DNA from: Lysobacteraceae bacterium
GTDB taxonomy: Bacteria > Pseudomonadota > Gammaproteobacteria > DSM-19610
DNA length: 29,095 nucleotides
Reading direction: 5' to 3'
Assembly (NCBI GenBank): GCA_020201295.1
Contig: JAIVHA010000007.1
Span: 1-29,095 of the forward strand
This document shows, piece after piece, positions 1 to 8,725 of this stretch (position 1 is the first letter of the stretch; every line of letters begins with the position of its first letter). The notes beneath the pieces are model-generated. The model saw only the letters and a list, made by a program, of their open reading frames with translations. It had not been told where the DNA came from and made no database searches. Both the position numbers and the translations under genes were made by a program.

Positions 1-764
1 GCTCGCGGGTGTCGGCGGTCTACGATGCGCCGGCGCGTCACAGTTTCATTGCGGCCCTGAAGGATATCCCCGAGTTGTGGGAGCTGCGCTACGACGCGGA
101 CGCACCGCCGGTCTACCAGGGTTTCGTGCATGACTTCCGCCTGGGCGAGGGCGTGCCGGCGCCAGGTGCGTTCCCGCCACGCCGGGTGTTGCTCGAAGCG
201 CCGCTCGAGGATTTCCTGTTCGACCCGGATTTTCTCTATGTGATCGGCGTGACCGCCGATGGCCAGGTGATGGCCATCGATCTCGATGCGCGCCGCCGGC
301 TGGCGGCGCTGGAACTGTCCGGCCTGCCGCGCCCCGGCGCGGGGGTGCGCTGGGAGCACGAAGGCCGCGGGCTGCTGGCCCTGCCGAATCTGCGCGAAGG
401 CCAAGTGACGGTGATCGACGAGGCGCGCTGGGAAGTGGTCAAGTCCATCGCTACCCAGGGCCCCGGCTTTTTCCTTGCCAGCCATGAAAGCAGTCCCTAC
501 CTGTGGGGTGATGTGTTCTTCGGCCCGCACCAGGACGCGCTGCACCTGATCGACAAGCAGAGTCTCGAGATCGCGCATACCCTGCGGCCCTTGCCTGGCA
601 AGCGGGCGGCCCACGTGGCCTTCAGCGCGGATGGTAAACACGCCCTGGTGTCCATCTGGGAGGAGGAGGGCGCCGTCGTGGTGTACGACAGCATCAGCCT
701 GGAAGAGATCAAGCGTATCCCCATGAAGCGGCCGACGGGGAAGTATTCGGTGATATCCCGCTGA
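1..764 (+). CDS. Heme d1 / cytochrome d1-type propeller protein (NirF or NirN-like), 3' part
   Basis: The gene is cut by the left window edge; about 253 C-terminal residues are visible, and the frame is already open at base 3, so the GTG at 9 is probably internal. The text runs through beta-propeller-like repeats (VMAIDLDARRRLAALELSG, VTVIDEARWEVVKSI, LHLIDKQSLEIAHTLRP, VVVYDSISLEEIKRIP) and ends KYSVISR, close to the end I expect for NirF-type proteins. The opening SRVSAVYDAPARHSF and PELWEL are typical of the cytochrome d1 domain family (nitrite reductase NirS, NirN, NirF). NirF and NirN act in periplasmic heme d1 assembly for cytochrome cd1 nitrite reductase. The cytochrome c part that would mark NirN or NirS lies outside the window if present, so the exact member is not settled. 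It converges with the mgtE pair. Confidence 0.75.
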   Translation, partial: SRVSAVYDAPARHSFIAALKDIPELWELRYDADAPPVYQGFVHDFRLGEGVPAPGAFPPRRVLLEAPLEDFLFDPDFLYVIGVTADGQVMAIDLDARRRLAALELSGLPRPGAGVRWEHEGRGLLALPNLREGQVTVIDEARWEVVKSIATQGPGFFLASHESSPYLWGDVFFGPHQDALHLIDKQSLEIAHTLRPLPGKRAAHVAFSADGKHALVSIWEEEGAVVVYDSISLEEIKRIPMKRPTGKYSVISR

Positions 765-778
765 TGGATCGGTAAACC

Positions 779-804
779 GTCATTCCCGCATTCGCGGGAA
801 TGAC
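779..804. repeat. REP-like hairpin, GTCATTCCCGC family
   Basis: Perfect 11-bp arms (GTCATTCCCGC / GCGGGAATGAC) around a 4-nt loop, between the convergent nir-type gene and mgtE. Related copies lie at 16038-16057 and 16102-16127. It could also end transcription from both sides, though there is no T-tract. Confidence 0.8.
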
Positions 805-830
805 ACCTGGTACGGATGACCGGTGGTTTT

Positions 831-2198
831 TCAGATCCCCAGGATCGCCAGTGCCACGGAGAAATAGATCAGGATCCCCACCACGTCGGCGATGGAGGTG
901 ATCAGGGGCGCACTGGCGGTGGCCGGGTCGATCTTCAGGCGCGCCAGCAGGAAGGGCATGATCATGCCCAGCATGCTGCCGAACAACACCACCAGCAGCA
1001 TGGCCAGGGCGATGGTGTTGCCCACGCCGCTGCCGCCAATCCAGTTCCCGGCCCACCATACGGATGCGCCCATGGTCAGGCCCAGCGCCATGGACACGGA
1101 AAATTCCTTGCCCCACAGCCGCAGCCAGTCCTTCATCTGCACATCCCCGGTGGCCAGGGCGCGCACCATGAGGGTGGCGGACTGGGCGCCGGCGTTACCG
1201 CCGCTGGCAATGACCAGGGGCAGGAAGAAGACCAGCGCCACCACCGTCTCGATGGCCGTCTCGTAGAGGGCGATGGCGGCGCCACTGACGATGTTCACCA
1301 GGATCAGGATCACCAGCCAGCCCACCCGTTTACGGTACAGCAGGCTGGGCGAAGCCTCCATCAGGCTCAGCGGAAGCGGCGCCACGGAACCCAGCTTGTG
1401 AAAGTCCTCGGTGCTTTCCTCTTCCATCATGTCGAACACGTCGTCGACGGTGACCACGCCGAGCAGCTGTTTCTCGCTGTTCACCACCGGCAGTGTCTCG
1501 ATATCGTAGCGGCGGGTCAGGTGGGCGGCATCCTCGCGATGGGCATTGACGTCGATGCTCACCACCTCGTCGCCAAGCAGGGATCCGATCTTGCTGGCCG
1601 GCCGCGACAGCAGCAGGTGCTTGAGACCCACCATGCCGAGCAGGTGGCCCTCCCGGTCGGTGACGAACACATCGTTGATGGTCTCGCCTTCCTCGCTGTG
1701 GCGACGTACGTACTCCAGGGCGCGGTTCACGGTCCAGCCGGGGCGCAAGGCAATGTATTCCGGTGTCATTAGGCGGCCGACGCTGTCCTCGGGATAGGAG
1801 AGCAGGGTTTCGATGACCTGGCGGTCCTGGGGTTCGAGGAGTTCGATGATCTCCTCGCTGTGGGGCTCCTCCAGTTCGTCGATCAGTGCCGCCGCATCGT
1901 CGTAGGAGAGTTCGCCCACCAGGTAGGCTTTTTCCTCCGAACTCAGCCGTTCCAGCAGTCGTGCCTGGTGTTCGGTGGCCAGGTGGGAAAAGATGTGGGG
2001 CATGCGTTCCAAGGGCAGGCGCCGCAACAGCACCAGGGTGGCCTGGTCGTCGAGACTGTCCAGGGCGGCGGCCACATCCTGATTGGCGCGCTCCGCCAGC
2101 CAGCCATCGAGGGCCGCCTGGTCGATCACCGCCAGCAGCGCGGCGATGCCGTTGGCCTGCTCCAGCTGCTGTTCCGTGTCCTGTGCCGTGGCGCCCAT
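831..2198 (-). CDS. mgtE: Magnesium transporter MgtE (second copy)
   Basis: 455 aa, normal MgtE length. MgtE is a homodimeric Mg2+ channel/transporter of the inner membrane gated by cytosolic Mg2+. Order seen: N-terminal helical MgtE_N domain (about 1-130, including ALDSLDDQATLVLLRRLP), paired CBS domains (about 135-260, with SVGRLMTPEYIALRP and VVTVDDVFDMMEEE), then five membrane helices holding the hallmark PLVIASGGNAGAQSATLMVRALATGDV and the C-terminal PLITSIADVVGILIYF. I start at ATG 2198, five bases after the stop of the upstream mgtE; the longer open frame would overlap that gene and its extra N-terminal text has no MgtE character. It is translationally close-coupled to the first copy and is a clear paralogue of it. 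Confidence 0.93.
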   Translation of the reverse strand: MGATAQDTEQQLEQANGIAALLAVIDQAALDGWLAERANQDVAAALDSLDDQATLVLLRRLPLERMPHIFSHLATEHQARLLERLSSEEKAYLVGELSYDDAAALIDELEEPHSEEIIELLEPQDRQVIETLLSYPEDSVGRLMTPEYIALRPGWTVNRALEYVRRHSEEGETINDVFVTDREGHLLGMVGLKHLLLSRPASKIGSLLGDEVVSIDVNAHREDAAHLTRRYDIETLPVVNSEKQLLGVVTVDDVFDMMEEESTEDFHKLGSVAPLPLSLMEASPSLLYRKRVGWLVILILVNIVSGAAIALYETAIETVVALVFFLPLVIASGGNAGAQSATLMVRALATGDVQMKDWLRLWGKEFSVSMALGLTMGASVWWAGNWIGGSGVGNTIALAMLLVVLFGSMLGMIMPFLLARLKIDPATASAPLITSIADVVGILIYFSVALAILGI

Positions 2199-2203
2199 GA
2201 GGA

Positions 2204-3565
2204 TCAGACCGAATGTACGGGCAGGTTGAGTAACACCGCCGCCATGGTGAAATAGATGATGATGCCGGCCACGTCGGCAATGGAGGTCACCAGCGGCACG
2301 CTGGCCGAGGCGGGATCCAGACGCATGCGGGTGAGCAGGATGGGCAACAGCAGGCCGATGAGGCTGCCCACCACCACGATCAATACCAGGGCGATGGCGA
2401 TCACCAGCGCCACTCCCAGGCCGCCGCGCCAGTAGCCCAGTAGGGAAACCGCCAGGGCCATGGTCACGCCCAGCGCGGAGGCCACCGCGAACTCCTTGGT
2501 CCACAGCTTGAGCCAGTCTTTGGTTTGCACGTCGCCGGTGGCCAGGGCGCGCACCATGAGGGTGGCTGCCTGGGCGCCGGCGTTGCCACCGCTGGCGATC
2601 ACCAGGGGCAGGAAGAATACCAGTACCACCAGGGCGTTGATGGTCTCTTCGAACCAGGCAATGATGCCGCCGCCGATGAGGTTGATGAATACCAGGGCCA
2701 GCAGCCAGCCGATGCGCTTGCGGTACAGCAGCGTGGCCTTGGCATCGCGCAGGCTCAGGCCGATGCCCACCGAACCCATTTTGTGGAAGTCCTCGGTGGT
2801 CTCTTCCTCGGCGGCGTCGAGCACGTCGTCGACGGTGACGATGCCTACCAGGGCATTGTCGCCATCCACCACCGGCAGCACTTCCAGGTCGTAGTGCTTC
2901 ATCATGCGGATGGCCTCGGCCTGGGGCGCATCGGTGAGGATGGACACCATGGGTACGCCCTGCAGGCTGCTGATCAGGTCATCGGGCGCGCCGAACACGA
3001 AATGTTTGAGGGGGATCATGCCCTGTAGTTGTTCGTGTTCATCGGTAATGAACACCGTGTTGACGGTGATGTCCTGCTCGCTCTGGGCACGGATATACTC
3101 GAGGGCCTGGCCCACCGTCCATTCAGGGCGTACCGCTACGAACAGTGGCGACATCAGGCGGCCGACGCTGCTGGCCGGGTAGCCGAGCAGGGTCAGGGCA
3201 CGGCGGATGGTGCGGTAGGGCAGCAGGCGCAGCAGGCGCCGCACCTCGTGCTTGGGCAAGTCCTCGAGCAGGGCAGTGAGGTCGTCGGGCACCAGGCCCT
3301 GGAGGATTTCCCGCGCTTCCTCCTGGGGCAGGCGGATGGCCAGGCGGTACTGGTAACTTGGTTCCAGGTAGGAGAACACGTCCACGCGCCGCCCCGGGGC
3401 CAGCCGGGCGAATACCCAGGGCATATCGTCATCGCGCAATTGCATGGCGACGGCGGCGATGTCCTGGACGCGCATGAGGTCCAGGATCTCGCGCACCTGG
3501 TCCGCCTCACGGCGTTCCACCAGTTCGCGTACCTGGCCCTGGAACTGTTCGAAGTCGTATTTCAT
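2204..3565 (-). CDS. mgtE: Magnesium transporter MgtE (first copy)
   Basis: 453 aa. Same architecture as the downstream copy: MgtE_N superhelix (about 1-130), two CBS domains (about 135-260; VTVDDVLDAAEEETTEDFHKMGS is the linker into the pore), then the pore domain with FFLPLVIASGGNAGAQAATL and PLVTSIADVAGIIIYF. The start ATG overlaps the end of the upstream tetR by 4 bp, so tetR-mgtE-mgtE is probably one transcript. No Mg2+ riboswitch (M-box) space exists upstream because tetR abuts it. A regulator of a divergent efflux pump co-transcribed with two Mg2+ transporters is an uncommon arrangement; no functional link is proven. Confidence 0.94.
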   Translation of the reverse strand: MKYDFEQFQGQVRELVERREADQVREILDLMRVQDIAAVAMQLRDDDMPWVFARLAPGRRVDVFSYLEPSYQYRLAIRLPQEEAREILQGLVPDDLTALLEDLPKHEVRRLLRLLPYRTIRRALTLLGYPASSVGRLMSPLFVAVRPEWTVGQALEYIRAQSEQDITVNTVFITDEHEQLQGMIPLKHFVFGAPDDLISSLQGVPMVSILTDAPQAEAIRMMKHYDLEVLPVVDGDNALVGIVTVDDVLDAAEEETTEDFHKMGSVGIGLSLRDAKATLLYRKRIGWLLALVFINLIGGGIIAWFEETINALVVLVFFLPLVIASGGNAGAQAATLMVRALATGDVQTKDWLKLWTKEFAVASALGVTMALAVSLLGYWRGGLGVALVIAIALVLIVVVGSLIGLLLPILLTRMRLDPASASVPLVTSIADVAGIIIYFTMAAVLLNLPVHSV

Positions 3566-4191
3566 TCCTTCCTGCCGTGAAGGGCCATGAAACAGGCCAC
3601 GGTGTGCTCGACTACCGAATCGATCTCCGCCTCCGGGATGGCCTGGTTCAGGACCAGGGCCTGGGTGCGCACGGAACCGATGAGCGCACCGGTGAACTGC
3701 CGGGCGGCGAGGTAGGTATTATCAATGTACAGGTGGTTCATTGCACATTGTTTATCCAGGTAGTCCGCCAGGCGGCGGTTGCCGCGCTCGGGCCCGACCC
3801 GGTAATAGATCTCGCCCACCTCGGGGAAGCGTGCGCTCTCGGCGATGATCAGCCGGTGCAGGGCCAGCACCGAGGGTTGCAGGATGATGTCCAGCAGGGT
3901 GCGCGCGAACTCGCGCAGGGTGGCCTCCACGTCATGACGGGCCTGTTCCGTTTCCAGCCGTGACAGCAGCACGTCCTGGCAATGCTGGGTAATGACATCG
4001 CTGAACAGGGCTTCCTTGTTGCCGTATTGGTTGTAGATGGTCTGCTTGGATACCCCGGCCTCGCGGGCGATGGCATCCATGCTGGTCTCGCGGTAGCCGG
4101 CGGCCAGGAAGATACGGGTGGCGGCCTCGATGATGGCGCGCTGCTTGTCGGACAGGCCGGCGGTGGGGCAGATGGCGGGTGATTGGGACAC
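3562..4191 (-). CDS. TetR/AcrR-family transcriptional repressor
   Basis: 209 aa. The N-terminal helix-turn-helix is standard TetR (about 17-65): AIIEAATRIFLAAGYRETSM, then DAIAREAGVSKQTIYNQYGNKEALF. The C-terminal ligand domain resembles the AefR/AcrR-like group (HRLIIAESARFPEVGEIYY). The start is GTG at 4191, with AGGGAAG just upstream on the minus strand. It is divergent from the RND adaptor and pump, whose promoter region holds a 23-bp perfect palindrome (4460-4482); repression of that pump is the likely job (inference). It overlaps mgtE by 4 bp downstream. The inducing ligand cannot be told from sequence. Confidence 0.92.
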   Translation of the reverse strand: MSQSPAICPTAGLSDKQRAIIEAATRIFLAAGYRETSMDAIAREAGVSKQTIYNQYGNKEALFSDVITQHCQDVLLSRLETEQARHDVEATLREFARTLLDIILQPSVLALHRLIIAESARFPEVGEIYYRVGPERGNRRLADYLDKQCAMNHLYIDNTYLAARQFTGALIGSVRTQALVLNQAIPEAEIDSVVEHTVACFMALHGRKE

Positions 4192-4252
4192 GTACTTCCC
4201 TCGCGAGCGATAATCGGAATATTATTAAGGCTAATTCAGCCGTGTGGAAACG

Positions 4253-4323
4253 CCTGTAGGAGCGGCCTCTGGCCGCGAAGGTCGGTGGCAGTCCCATTCG
4301 CGGCCAGAGGCCGCTCCTACAGG
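4253..4323. repeat. GTAGGAGCGGCC hairpin repeat, copy 1
   Basis: Two perfect 27-bp arms (4253-4279 and 4297-4323) with core GTAGGAGCGGCC around a 17-nt loop. Each arm itself contains GCGGCCTCTGGCCGC-like dyads. This resembles the GTAG-start REP elements of gammaproteobacteria that are mobilised by RAYT transposases; no RAYT gene is in the window. Confidence 0.85.
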
Positions 4324-4361
4324 AGGCTTCGTTCCATCGGTGCCGGTTACCGTCGCCACCC

Positions 4362-4426
4362 GTAGGAGCGGCCTTCGGCCGCGAAGGTCGGTGGCAGTCC
4401 CGTTCGCGGCCAGAGGCCGCTCCTAC
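4362..4426. repeat. GTAGGAGCGGCC hairpin repeat, copy 2
   Basis: Near-duplicate of the copy at 4253-4323, with the same 17-nt loop apart from its last base; arms are 4362-4385 and 4403-4426, differing by one insertion/deletion region (CTTCGG versus CCAGAGG). It ends five bases before the TTGACA of the pump promoter. Confidence 0.85.
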
Positions 4427-4431
4427 ATGGG

Positions 4432-4482
4432 TTGACACAGAGGGTGCATTATCCTGCCTATGGACTGGACGGTCCAGTCCAT
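4432..4482 (+). promoter_or_regulatory. RND pump promoter with TetR operator palindrome
   Basis: A TTGACA (4432-4437) is the best -35; the -10 is weak and would fall around 4455-4461, touching a perfect dyad at 4460-4482. The dyad has 11-bp arms ATGGACTGGAC and GTCCAGTCCAT about a central G. Size and symmetry suit a TetR-family operator, and its place over or just past the -10 suits repression of the adaptor/pump genes by the divergent TetR. Binding is inferred. Confidence 0.75.
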
Positions 4483-4557
4483 TTGCGCCACAATCCGCAC
4501 TTCGGCTCCCGCCTCCGCGCCGGATGTCTGCTCCATTCGTCACCACGAGGAACGCCC

Positions 4558-5649
4558 GTGCTCAAACGCCTGATCATCATCCTGGTCGCCCTGTTGCTGT
4601 TGTTCGGCGGAATCTTCGGCTGGAAATACCTGCAGATGCAGAAAATGGCGACTATGGGCGGGCTCCCGCCGCCGGCGGTGATCGCCGCCGAAACGGTGCG
4701 CACCGATCGCTGGCAGCCGGGCCTCAGGTCTGTGGGCAGCCTGGTGGCCAGTCAAGGGGTCTACATCTCCAGCGAGCTCGCCGGCCATGTGCGCGCCATT
4801 CATTTCGAGTCCGGCGCCCGGGTCGAGGAAGGCGCCCCCCTGATCAGCCTCGATGATGCCGTGGACCGCGCTGAGCTGGCCGGCCTGCAGGCGGAACGGC
4901 GCCTGGCGGAGATCCAGTTCGAGCGCGCCAGCAAACTGCTGGGCGACAAGACCATCTCCCGTTCCGAATACGACCAGGCGCGTGCCAATCTGGACAGCGC
5001 CACCGCGCGCGTGGCCTCCCAGGAGGCCCGCATCGCGCTCAAGAACATCCGCGCCCCCTTCGGCGGCCAGCTCGGTATCCGCCAGGTGGACCTGGGCCAG
5101 TTCCTCGCGCCGGGTGACCAGATCGTCTCGCTGCAGAGCCTGGATCCCGTCTACGTGGATTACAGCCTGCCGGAACGCAACCTGAACGAGCTGGCCATCG
5201 GCCAGGCCGTGGAGGTCGAGGTGCAGGCCTACCCGGGGGAACGCTTCGCCGGCACCATCAGCGCCATCAGCCCGCGCATCGACGCCGCCACCCGCAGCGT
5301 GCCGGTGCGCGCCACCCTGCAAAACCCCGACGAACGGCTGCGTGCCGGCATGTTCGCCGAGGTGACCACCCAGCTGCCAGTACGTGACCGGGTGGTCACC
5401 GTCGCGGAGCATGCCATCAGCTACAACCCCTACGGTGATTCCGTATTCGTGGTGGAGGAACGGGATGACGGCTTGTTCGTGCAGCGTCGCCAGATCGTGA
5501 CCGGTGAAGTGCGCGATGGCCGGGCGGAGCTCATCAGCGGCCTGGAGGAAGGCGAGCAGGTGGTGACCGCCGGTCACAACAAGTTGCGCAATGACATGCC
5601 GGTGAAGATCGATAATTCCGTCGAGCTGGACGGCCAGGTAAGCGAATAA
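4558..5649 (+). CDS. RND efflux periplasmic adaptor (membrane fusion protein)
   Basis: 363 aa. One N-terminal membrane anchor (LIIILVALLLLFGGIFGW), then barrel-sandwich/lipoyl halves (SQGVYISSELAGHVRAIHFE and LKNIRAPFGGQLGIRQVDLG) bracketing an alpha-hairpin (AERRLAEIQFERASKLL...), followed by the beta-barrel (VYVDYSLPERNLNELAIGQ) and membrane-proximal domain (RVVTVAEHAISYNPYGDSV). It links the inner-membrane pump to an outer-membrane channel. I chose GTG 4558 because ACGAGGA precedes it, the anchor starts right there, and the operator at 4460-4482 would otherwise lie inside the gene. No Cys lipobox is seen. Its stop shares one base with the pump's ATG (TAATG). No outer-membrane factor gene follows, so TolC-like proteins must come from elsewhere. 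Confidence 0.92.
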   Translation: MLKRLIIILVALLLLFGGIFGWKYLQMQKMATMGGLPPPAVIAAETVRTDRWQPGLRSVGSLVASQGVYISSELAGHVRAIHFESGARVEEGAPLISLDDAVDRAELAGLQAERRLAEIQFERASKLLGDKTISRSEYDQARANLDSATARVASQEARIALKNIRAPFGGQLGIRQVDLGQFLAPGDQIVSLQSLDPVYVDYSLPERNLNELAIGQAVEVEVQAYPGERFAGTISAISPRIDAATRSVPVRATLQNPDERLRAGMFAEVTTQLPVRDRVVTVAEHAISYNPYGDSVFVVEERDDGLFVQRRQIVTGEVRDGRAELISGLEEGEQVVTAGHNKLRNDMPVKIDNSVELDGQVSE

Positions 5650-8600
5650 TGAAGTTCACCGACCTGTTCGTGAATCGCCCGGTTCTGGCCAGCGTGGTCA
5701 GCCTGCTGATCCTGGTGATCGGCCTGCGTTCCATCGGCCTGCTGGAGCTGCGCCAGTACCCGGAGACCCAGAACACCGTGGTCACCGTGAGCACCAGTTA
5801 TCCCGGCGCCAGCAGCGAACTGGTCAAGGGCTTCATTACCACCCCCTTGCAGCAGGCCATCGCCGAGGCCGACGGCATCGACTACATCACCTCGCGCAGC
5901 ACCCAGGGCAGCTCCACCATCGAAGTGCACATGGAGCTGAACTACGACGCCAATGCCGCGGTGGCGGAGATCCAGGCCAAGGTGGCCAGCCAGCGCAACG
6001 TGCTGCCGACGGAATCGGAGGACCCGGTCATCACCTCCACCACTGGTGATTCCACGGCGCTCATGTACATGGCCTTCTACAGCGAGACCATGCAGCCCTC
6101 GCAGATCACCGACTACCTGCTGCGCGTGGTACAGCCCAAGCTGCAGGCGGTGCCGGGCGTGGCCAAGGCCGGGCTGATCGGCAACCGCACCTTCGCCATG
6201 CGCATCTGGCTCGACCCGCGCCGCATGGCCGCGCTGGAGGTCTCGCCCGCACAGGTGCTGCAGGTGCTGCAGGCCAATAACTACCTGGCCGGGGTGGGGC
6301 AGACCAAGGGCGCTTATACGATCACCGACCTGCGCGCCGATACCGACATCAGCAGCGAGGAGGATTTCCGCCAGCTGGTGGTGCGCGCCGGCAACGGCAC
6401 CCTGGTGCGCCTGGAGGATGTCGCCACCATCGAACTGGGCTCCGAGGACTACGATTCCCTCAACCAGTACAAGGACCAGCAGGCCATCTTCATCGGCATC
6501 GAGCCGGCGCCGGGCGCCAACCCGTTGACCGTGGCACAGGCCGTGCGCGAGCTGATGCCGGAACTGCGCAGCCAGATGCCTTCCGGACTCAACGGTCACA
6601 TCCCTTACGATGCCAGCGTCTTCATCGAGGATTCCATCGACGAGGTGTTCCTGACCATTGCCGAAGCGGTGCTCATCGTACTGGCCATCATCTTTCTTTC
6701 CCTGGGTTCTTTCCGCGCCGCCCTGATCCCGGCGGTGGCCGTGCCCCTGTCCCTGATCGGCGGCGCCTTCATCATGCTGCTGCTGGGCTTCTCCATCAAC
6801 ATGCTTACCCTGCTGGCCATGGTGCTGGCCATCGGCCTGGTGGTGGACGATGCCATCATCGTGGTGGAGAACGTGCACCGCCATATCGAAATGGGCAAGT
6901 CGCGCATGCAGGCGGCCCTGGACGGCGCGCGCGAGCTGGCCCTGCCCATCATCGCCATGACCACCACCCTGGTGGCGGTGTATGCCCCCATCGGTTTCAT
7001 GGGCGGCCTGGTGGGCACCCTGTTCACCGAGTTCGCCTTCGCCCTGGCCGGCGCCGTGCTGGTCTCCGGCGTGGTGGCGCTGACCCTGTCGCCCATGTTG
7101 TCGGGCAAGGTGCTCAAGCCCCATGGCCAGCAGGGCCGTTTCGAACAGGGGGTGGAACGCTTCTTCACCCGCCTGGCGGATCGCTACCAGCGATCCCTGC
7201 ACGGCTCCCTGAACTTCGTGCCGGTGACCATGGTGTTCGCGGCCACCATCCTGGCGAGCATCTATTTCATGTTCGTCACCACGCCCTCGGAGCTGGCGCC
7301 CACCGAGGACCAGAGCATCCTGTTCTTCCAGGCACGCGCGCCGCAGACCGCTACCCTGGATTACAATCGTGCCTATGCCAGCGAGATCTACCAGGCCTTC
7401 GAAACCATTCCTGAATACCACGAAAGTTTCTTCCTGCTCGGCTTCGGCCGTGATACCAGCACGGTGTTCGGCGGCTTCAAGATGCCGCCGCCCTCGGAAC
7501 GCGCGCGCTCGCAGATGGAGGTGCAGCCGGAGCTGCAGCAGAAGCTGGACCAGATCGCCGGCTTCCAGACCGCCATCTTCCCGCGTCCCAGCCTGCCGGG
7601 TTCCGGTGGCGGCCTGCCGGTGCAGTTCGTCATCGTCACCGATGCCGACTACGAACGCCTGGATACCGTCAGCGACGGCCTCATCGGCGCAAGCATGCAG
7701 AGCGGCAAGTTCATGTTCCTGATGAAGACGGTCGAGTTCTCGCGGCCCATGACCACCATCCTCATCGACCGCAACCGCGCCGGCGATCTCGGCATCTCCA
7801 TGCGCGACATCGGCACCAGCCTGTCGGCCCTGCTTGGATCGGGGCATGTGAACTATTTCAGCCTGGAAGGCCGCAGCTACAAGGTGATCCCGCAGGTGTC
7901 GCGCGACTTCCGCCTGAGCAAGGAGATGCTGGACGACTACTACATCGCCACCGGCCATGGCGGCCAGGTGCCCCTGTCCACCCTGGTGCGCTTCGAGGAC
8001 ACGGTCGAACCCAGCCAGCGCACCCAGTTCCAGCAGCTCAACTCGGTGACGGTGCAGGGCGTGATGGCGCCGGGTGTGCCGTTGGGCGAGGCCCTCGGTT
8101 TCCTGGAGGAGACCGCGCGCGCCAACTTCCCGCAGGGTTTCACCTGGGACTACACCGGCGGCTCGCGTCAGTTCGCCCAGCAGGGCAGCGCGCTGATCGT
8201 GACATTCTTCATGTCCATACTGGTCATCTACCTGGTACTGGCCGCGCAGTTCGAGAGCTGGCGCGATCCCATCATCATCCTGGTGTCGGTGCCCATGTCC
8301 ATCGCCGGCGCGCTCATCTTCCTGACGTTGGGCTTCGCCACCGTGAACATCTACACCCAGGTGGGCTTGATCACCCTGATCGGCATCATCGCCAAGAACG
8401 GTATCCTCATCGTGGAGTTCGCCAACCAGTTGCAGGTTCGCGAAGGCCGTAGCAAGCGTGAGGCGGTAGAGGAAGCCGCGCGCATTCGCCTGCGCCCCAT
8501 CATCATGACCACGATGGCGCTGGTGGTGGCCATGTTCCCGCTGCTGCTCGCCTCGGGCCCCGGCGCCGTGAGCCGTTTCGACATCGGCCTGGTGGTGGCC

Positions 8601-8714
8601 ACCGGCCTCAGCATCGGCACCCTGTTCACCCTGTACGTGGTACCGGCGGTGTATATGCTGCTGGCGCGGGATCATGGCGCCATGCGGGAGGAGCCGGCGC
8701 CGGTGACTGCGTAG
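5649..8714 (+). CDS. RND multidrug efflux pump, HAE1 family inner-membrane transporter
   Basis: 1021 aa, full length for the AcrB/MexB/MexI superfamily. It begins FVNRPVLASVVSLLILVIG (TM1), followed by the first porter loop (QYPETQNTVVTVSTSYPGAS), the TM4 proton-relay pair in AIGLVVDDAIIVVEN, a second periplasmic loop, and C-terminal helices with VLAAQFESWRDPIIILVSVP and LITLIGIIAKNGILIVEFAN. It expels amphipathic compounds using the proton motive force. It overlaps the adaptor by one base and is likely controlled by the divergent TetR. HME-type heavy-metal pumps differ in their TM4 motif, so I place this with hydrophobe/drug exporters. The reading frame looks undamaged, unlike many genes further right. 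Confidence 0.95.
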   Translation: MKFTDLFVNRPVLASVVSLLILVIGLRSIGLLELRQYPETQNTVVTVSTSYPGASSELVKGFITTPLQQAIAEADGIDYITSRSTQGSSTIEVHMELNYDANAAVAEIQAKVASQRNVLPTESEDPVITSTTGDSTALMYMAFYSETMQPSQITDYLLRVVQPKLQAVPGVAKAGLIGNRTFAMRIWLDPRRMAALEVSPAQVLQVLQANNYLAGVGQTKGAYTITDLRADTDISSEEDFRQLVVRAGNGTLVRLEDVATIELGSEDYDSLNQYKDQQAIFIGIEPAPGANPLTVAQAVRELMPELRSQMPSGLNGHIPYDASVFIEDSIDEVFLTIAEAVLIVLAIIFLSLGSFRAALIPAVAVPLSLIGGAFIMLLLGFSINMLTLLAMVLAIGLVVDDAIIVVENVHRHIEMGKSRMQAALDGARELALPIIAMTTTLVAVYAPIGFMGGLVGTLFTEFAFALAGAVLVSGVVALTLSPMLSGKVLKPHGQQGRFEQGVERFFTRLADRYQRSLHGSLNFVPVTMVFAATILASIYFMFVTTPSELAPTEDQSILFFQARAPQTATLDYNRAYASEIYQAFETIPEYHESFFLLGFGRDTSTVFGGFKMPPPSERARSQMEVQPELQQKLDQIAGFQTAIFPRPSLPGSGGGLPVQFVIVTDADYERLDTVSDGLIGASMQSGKFMFLMKTVEFSRPMTTILIDRNRAGDLGISMRDIGTSLSALLGSGHVNYFSLEGRSYKVIPQVSRDFRLSKEMLDDYYIATGHGGQVPLSTLVRFEDTVEPSQRTQFQQLNSVTVQGVMAPGVPLGEALGFLEETARANFPQGFTWDYTGGSRQFAQQGSALIVTFFMSILVIYLVLAAQFESWRDPIIILVSVPMSIAGALIFLTLGFATVNIYTQVGLITLIGIIAKNGILIVEFANQLQVREGRSKREAVEEAARIRLRPIIMTTMALVVAMFPLLLASGPGAVSRFDIGLVVATGLSIGTLFTLYVVPAVYMLLARDHGAMREEPAPVTA

Positions 8715-8725
8715 CGATTCCACCC

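Larger units (their letters stand above)
4192..4557. other. Divergent intergenic region, tetR / RND efflux
   Basis: 366 bases with no credible gene. It holds the tetR ribosome-binding site and an AT-rich stretch (TAATAT near 4218-4226) at the left, two tandem hairpin repeats (4253-4323 and 4362-4426), then a promoter-like TTGACA (4432-4437) and the 23-bp palindrome (4460-4482). Open frames across it are repeat translations. Confidence 0.8.

Noticed and set aside
2199..2504. N-terminal extension of the second mgtE
   Set aside because: It overlaps the first mgtE in another frame and the extra text (Arg/Gly/His-rich) is not MgtE; ATG 2198 gives the normal length.
3566..4191. Mg2+ riboswitch (M-box) before mgtE
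   Set aside because: No leader exists: tetR overlaps the mgtE start by 4 bp.
4432..4557. Long start of the RND adaptor at 4432
   Set aside because: That frame would translate the promoter and operator; GTG 4558 has a ribosome-binding site and starts at the membrane anchor.
5574..8723. 1049-codon open frame antisense to the RND pump
   Set aside because: Shadow of the strongly biased RND gene: low-complexity His/Gly/Gln text with no domain, while the plus-strand frame is a full RND pump.
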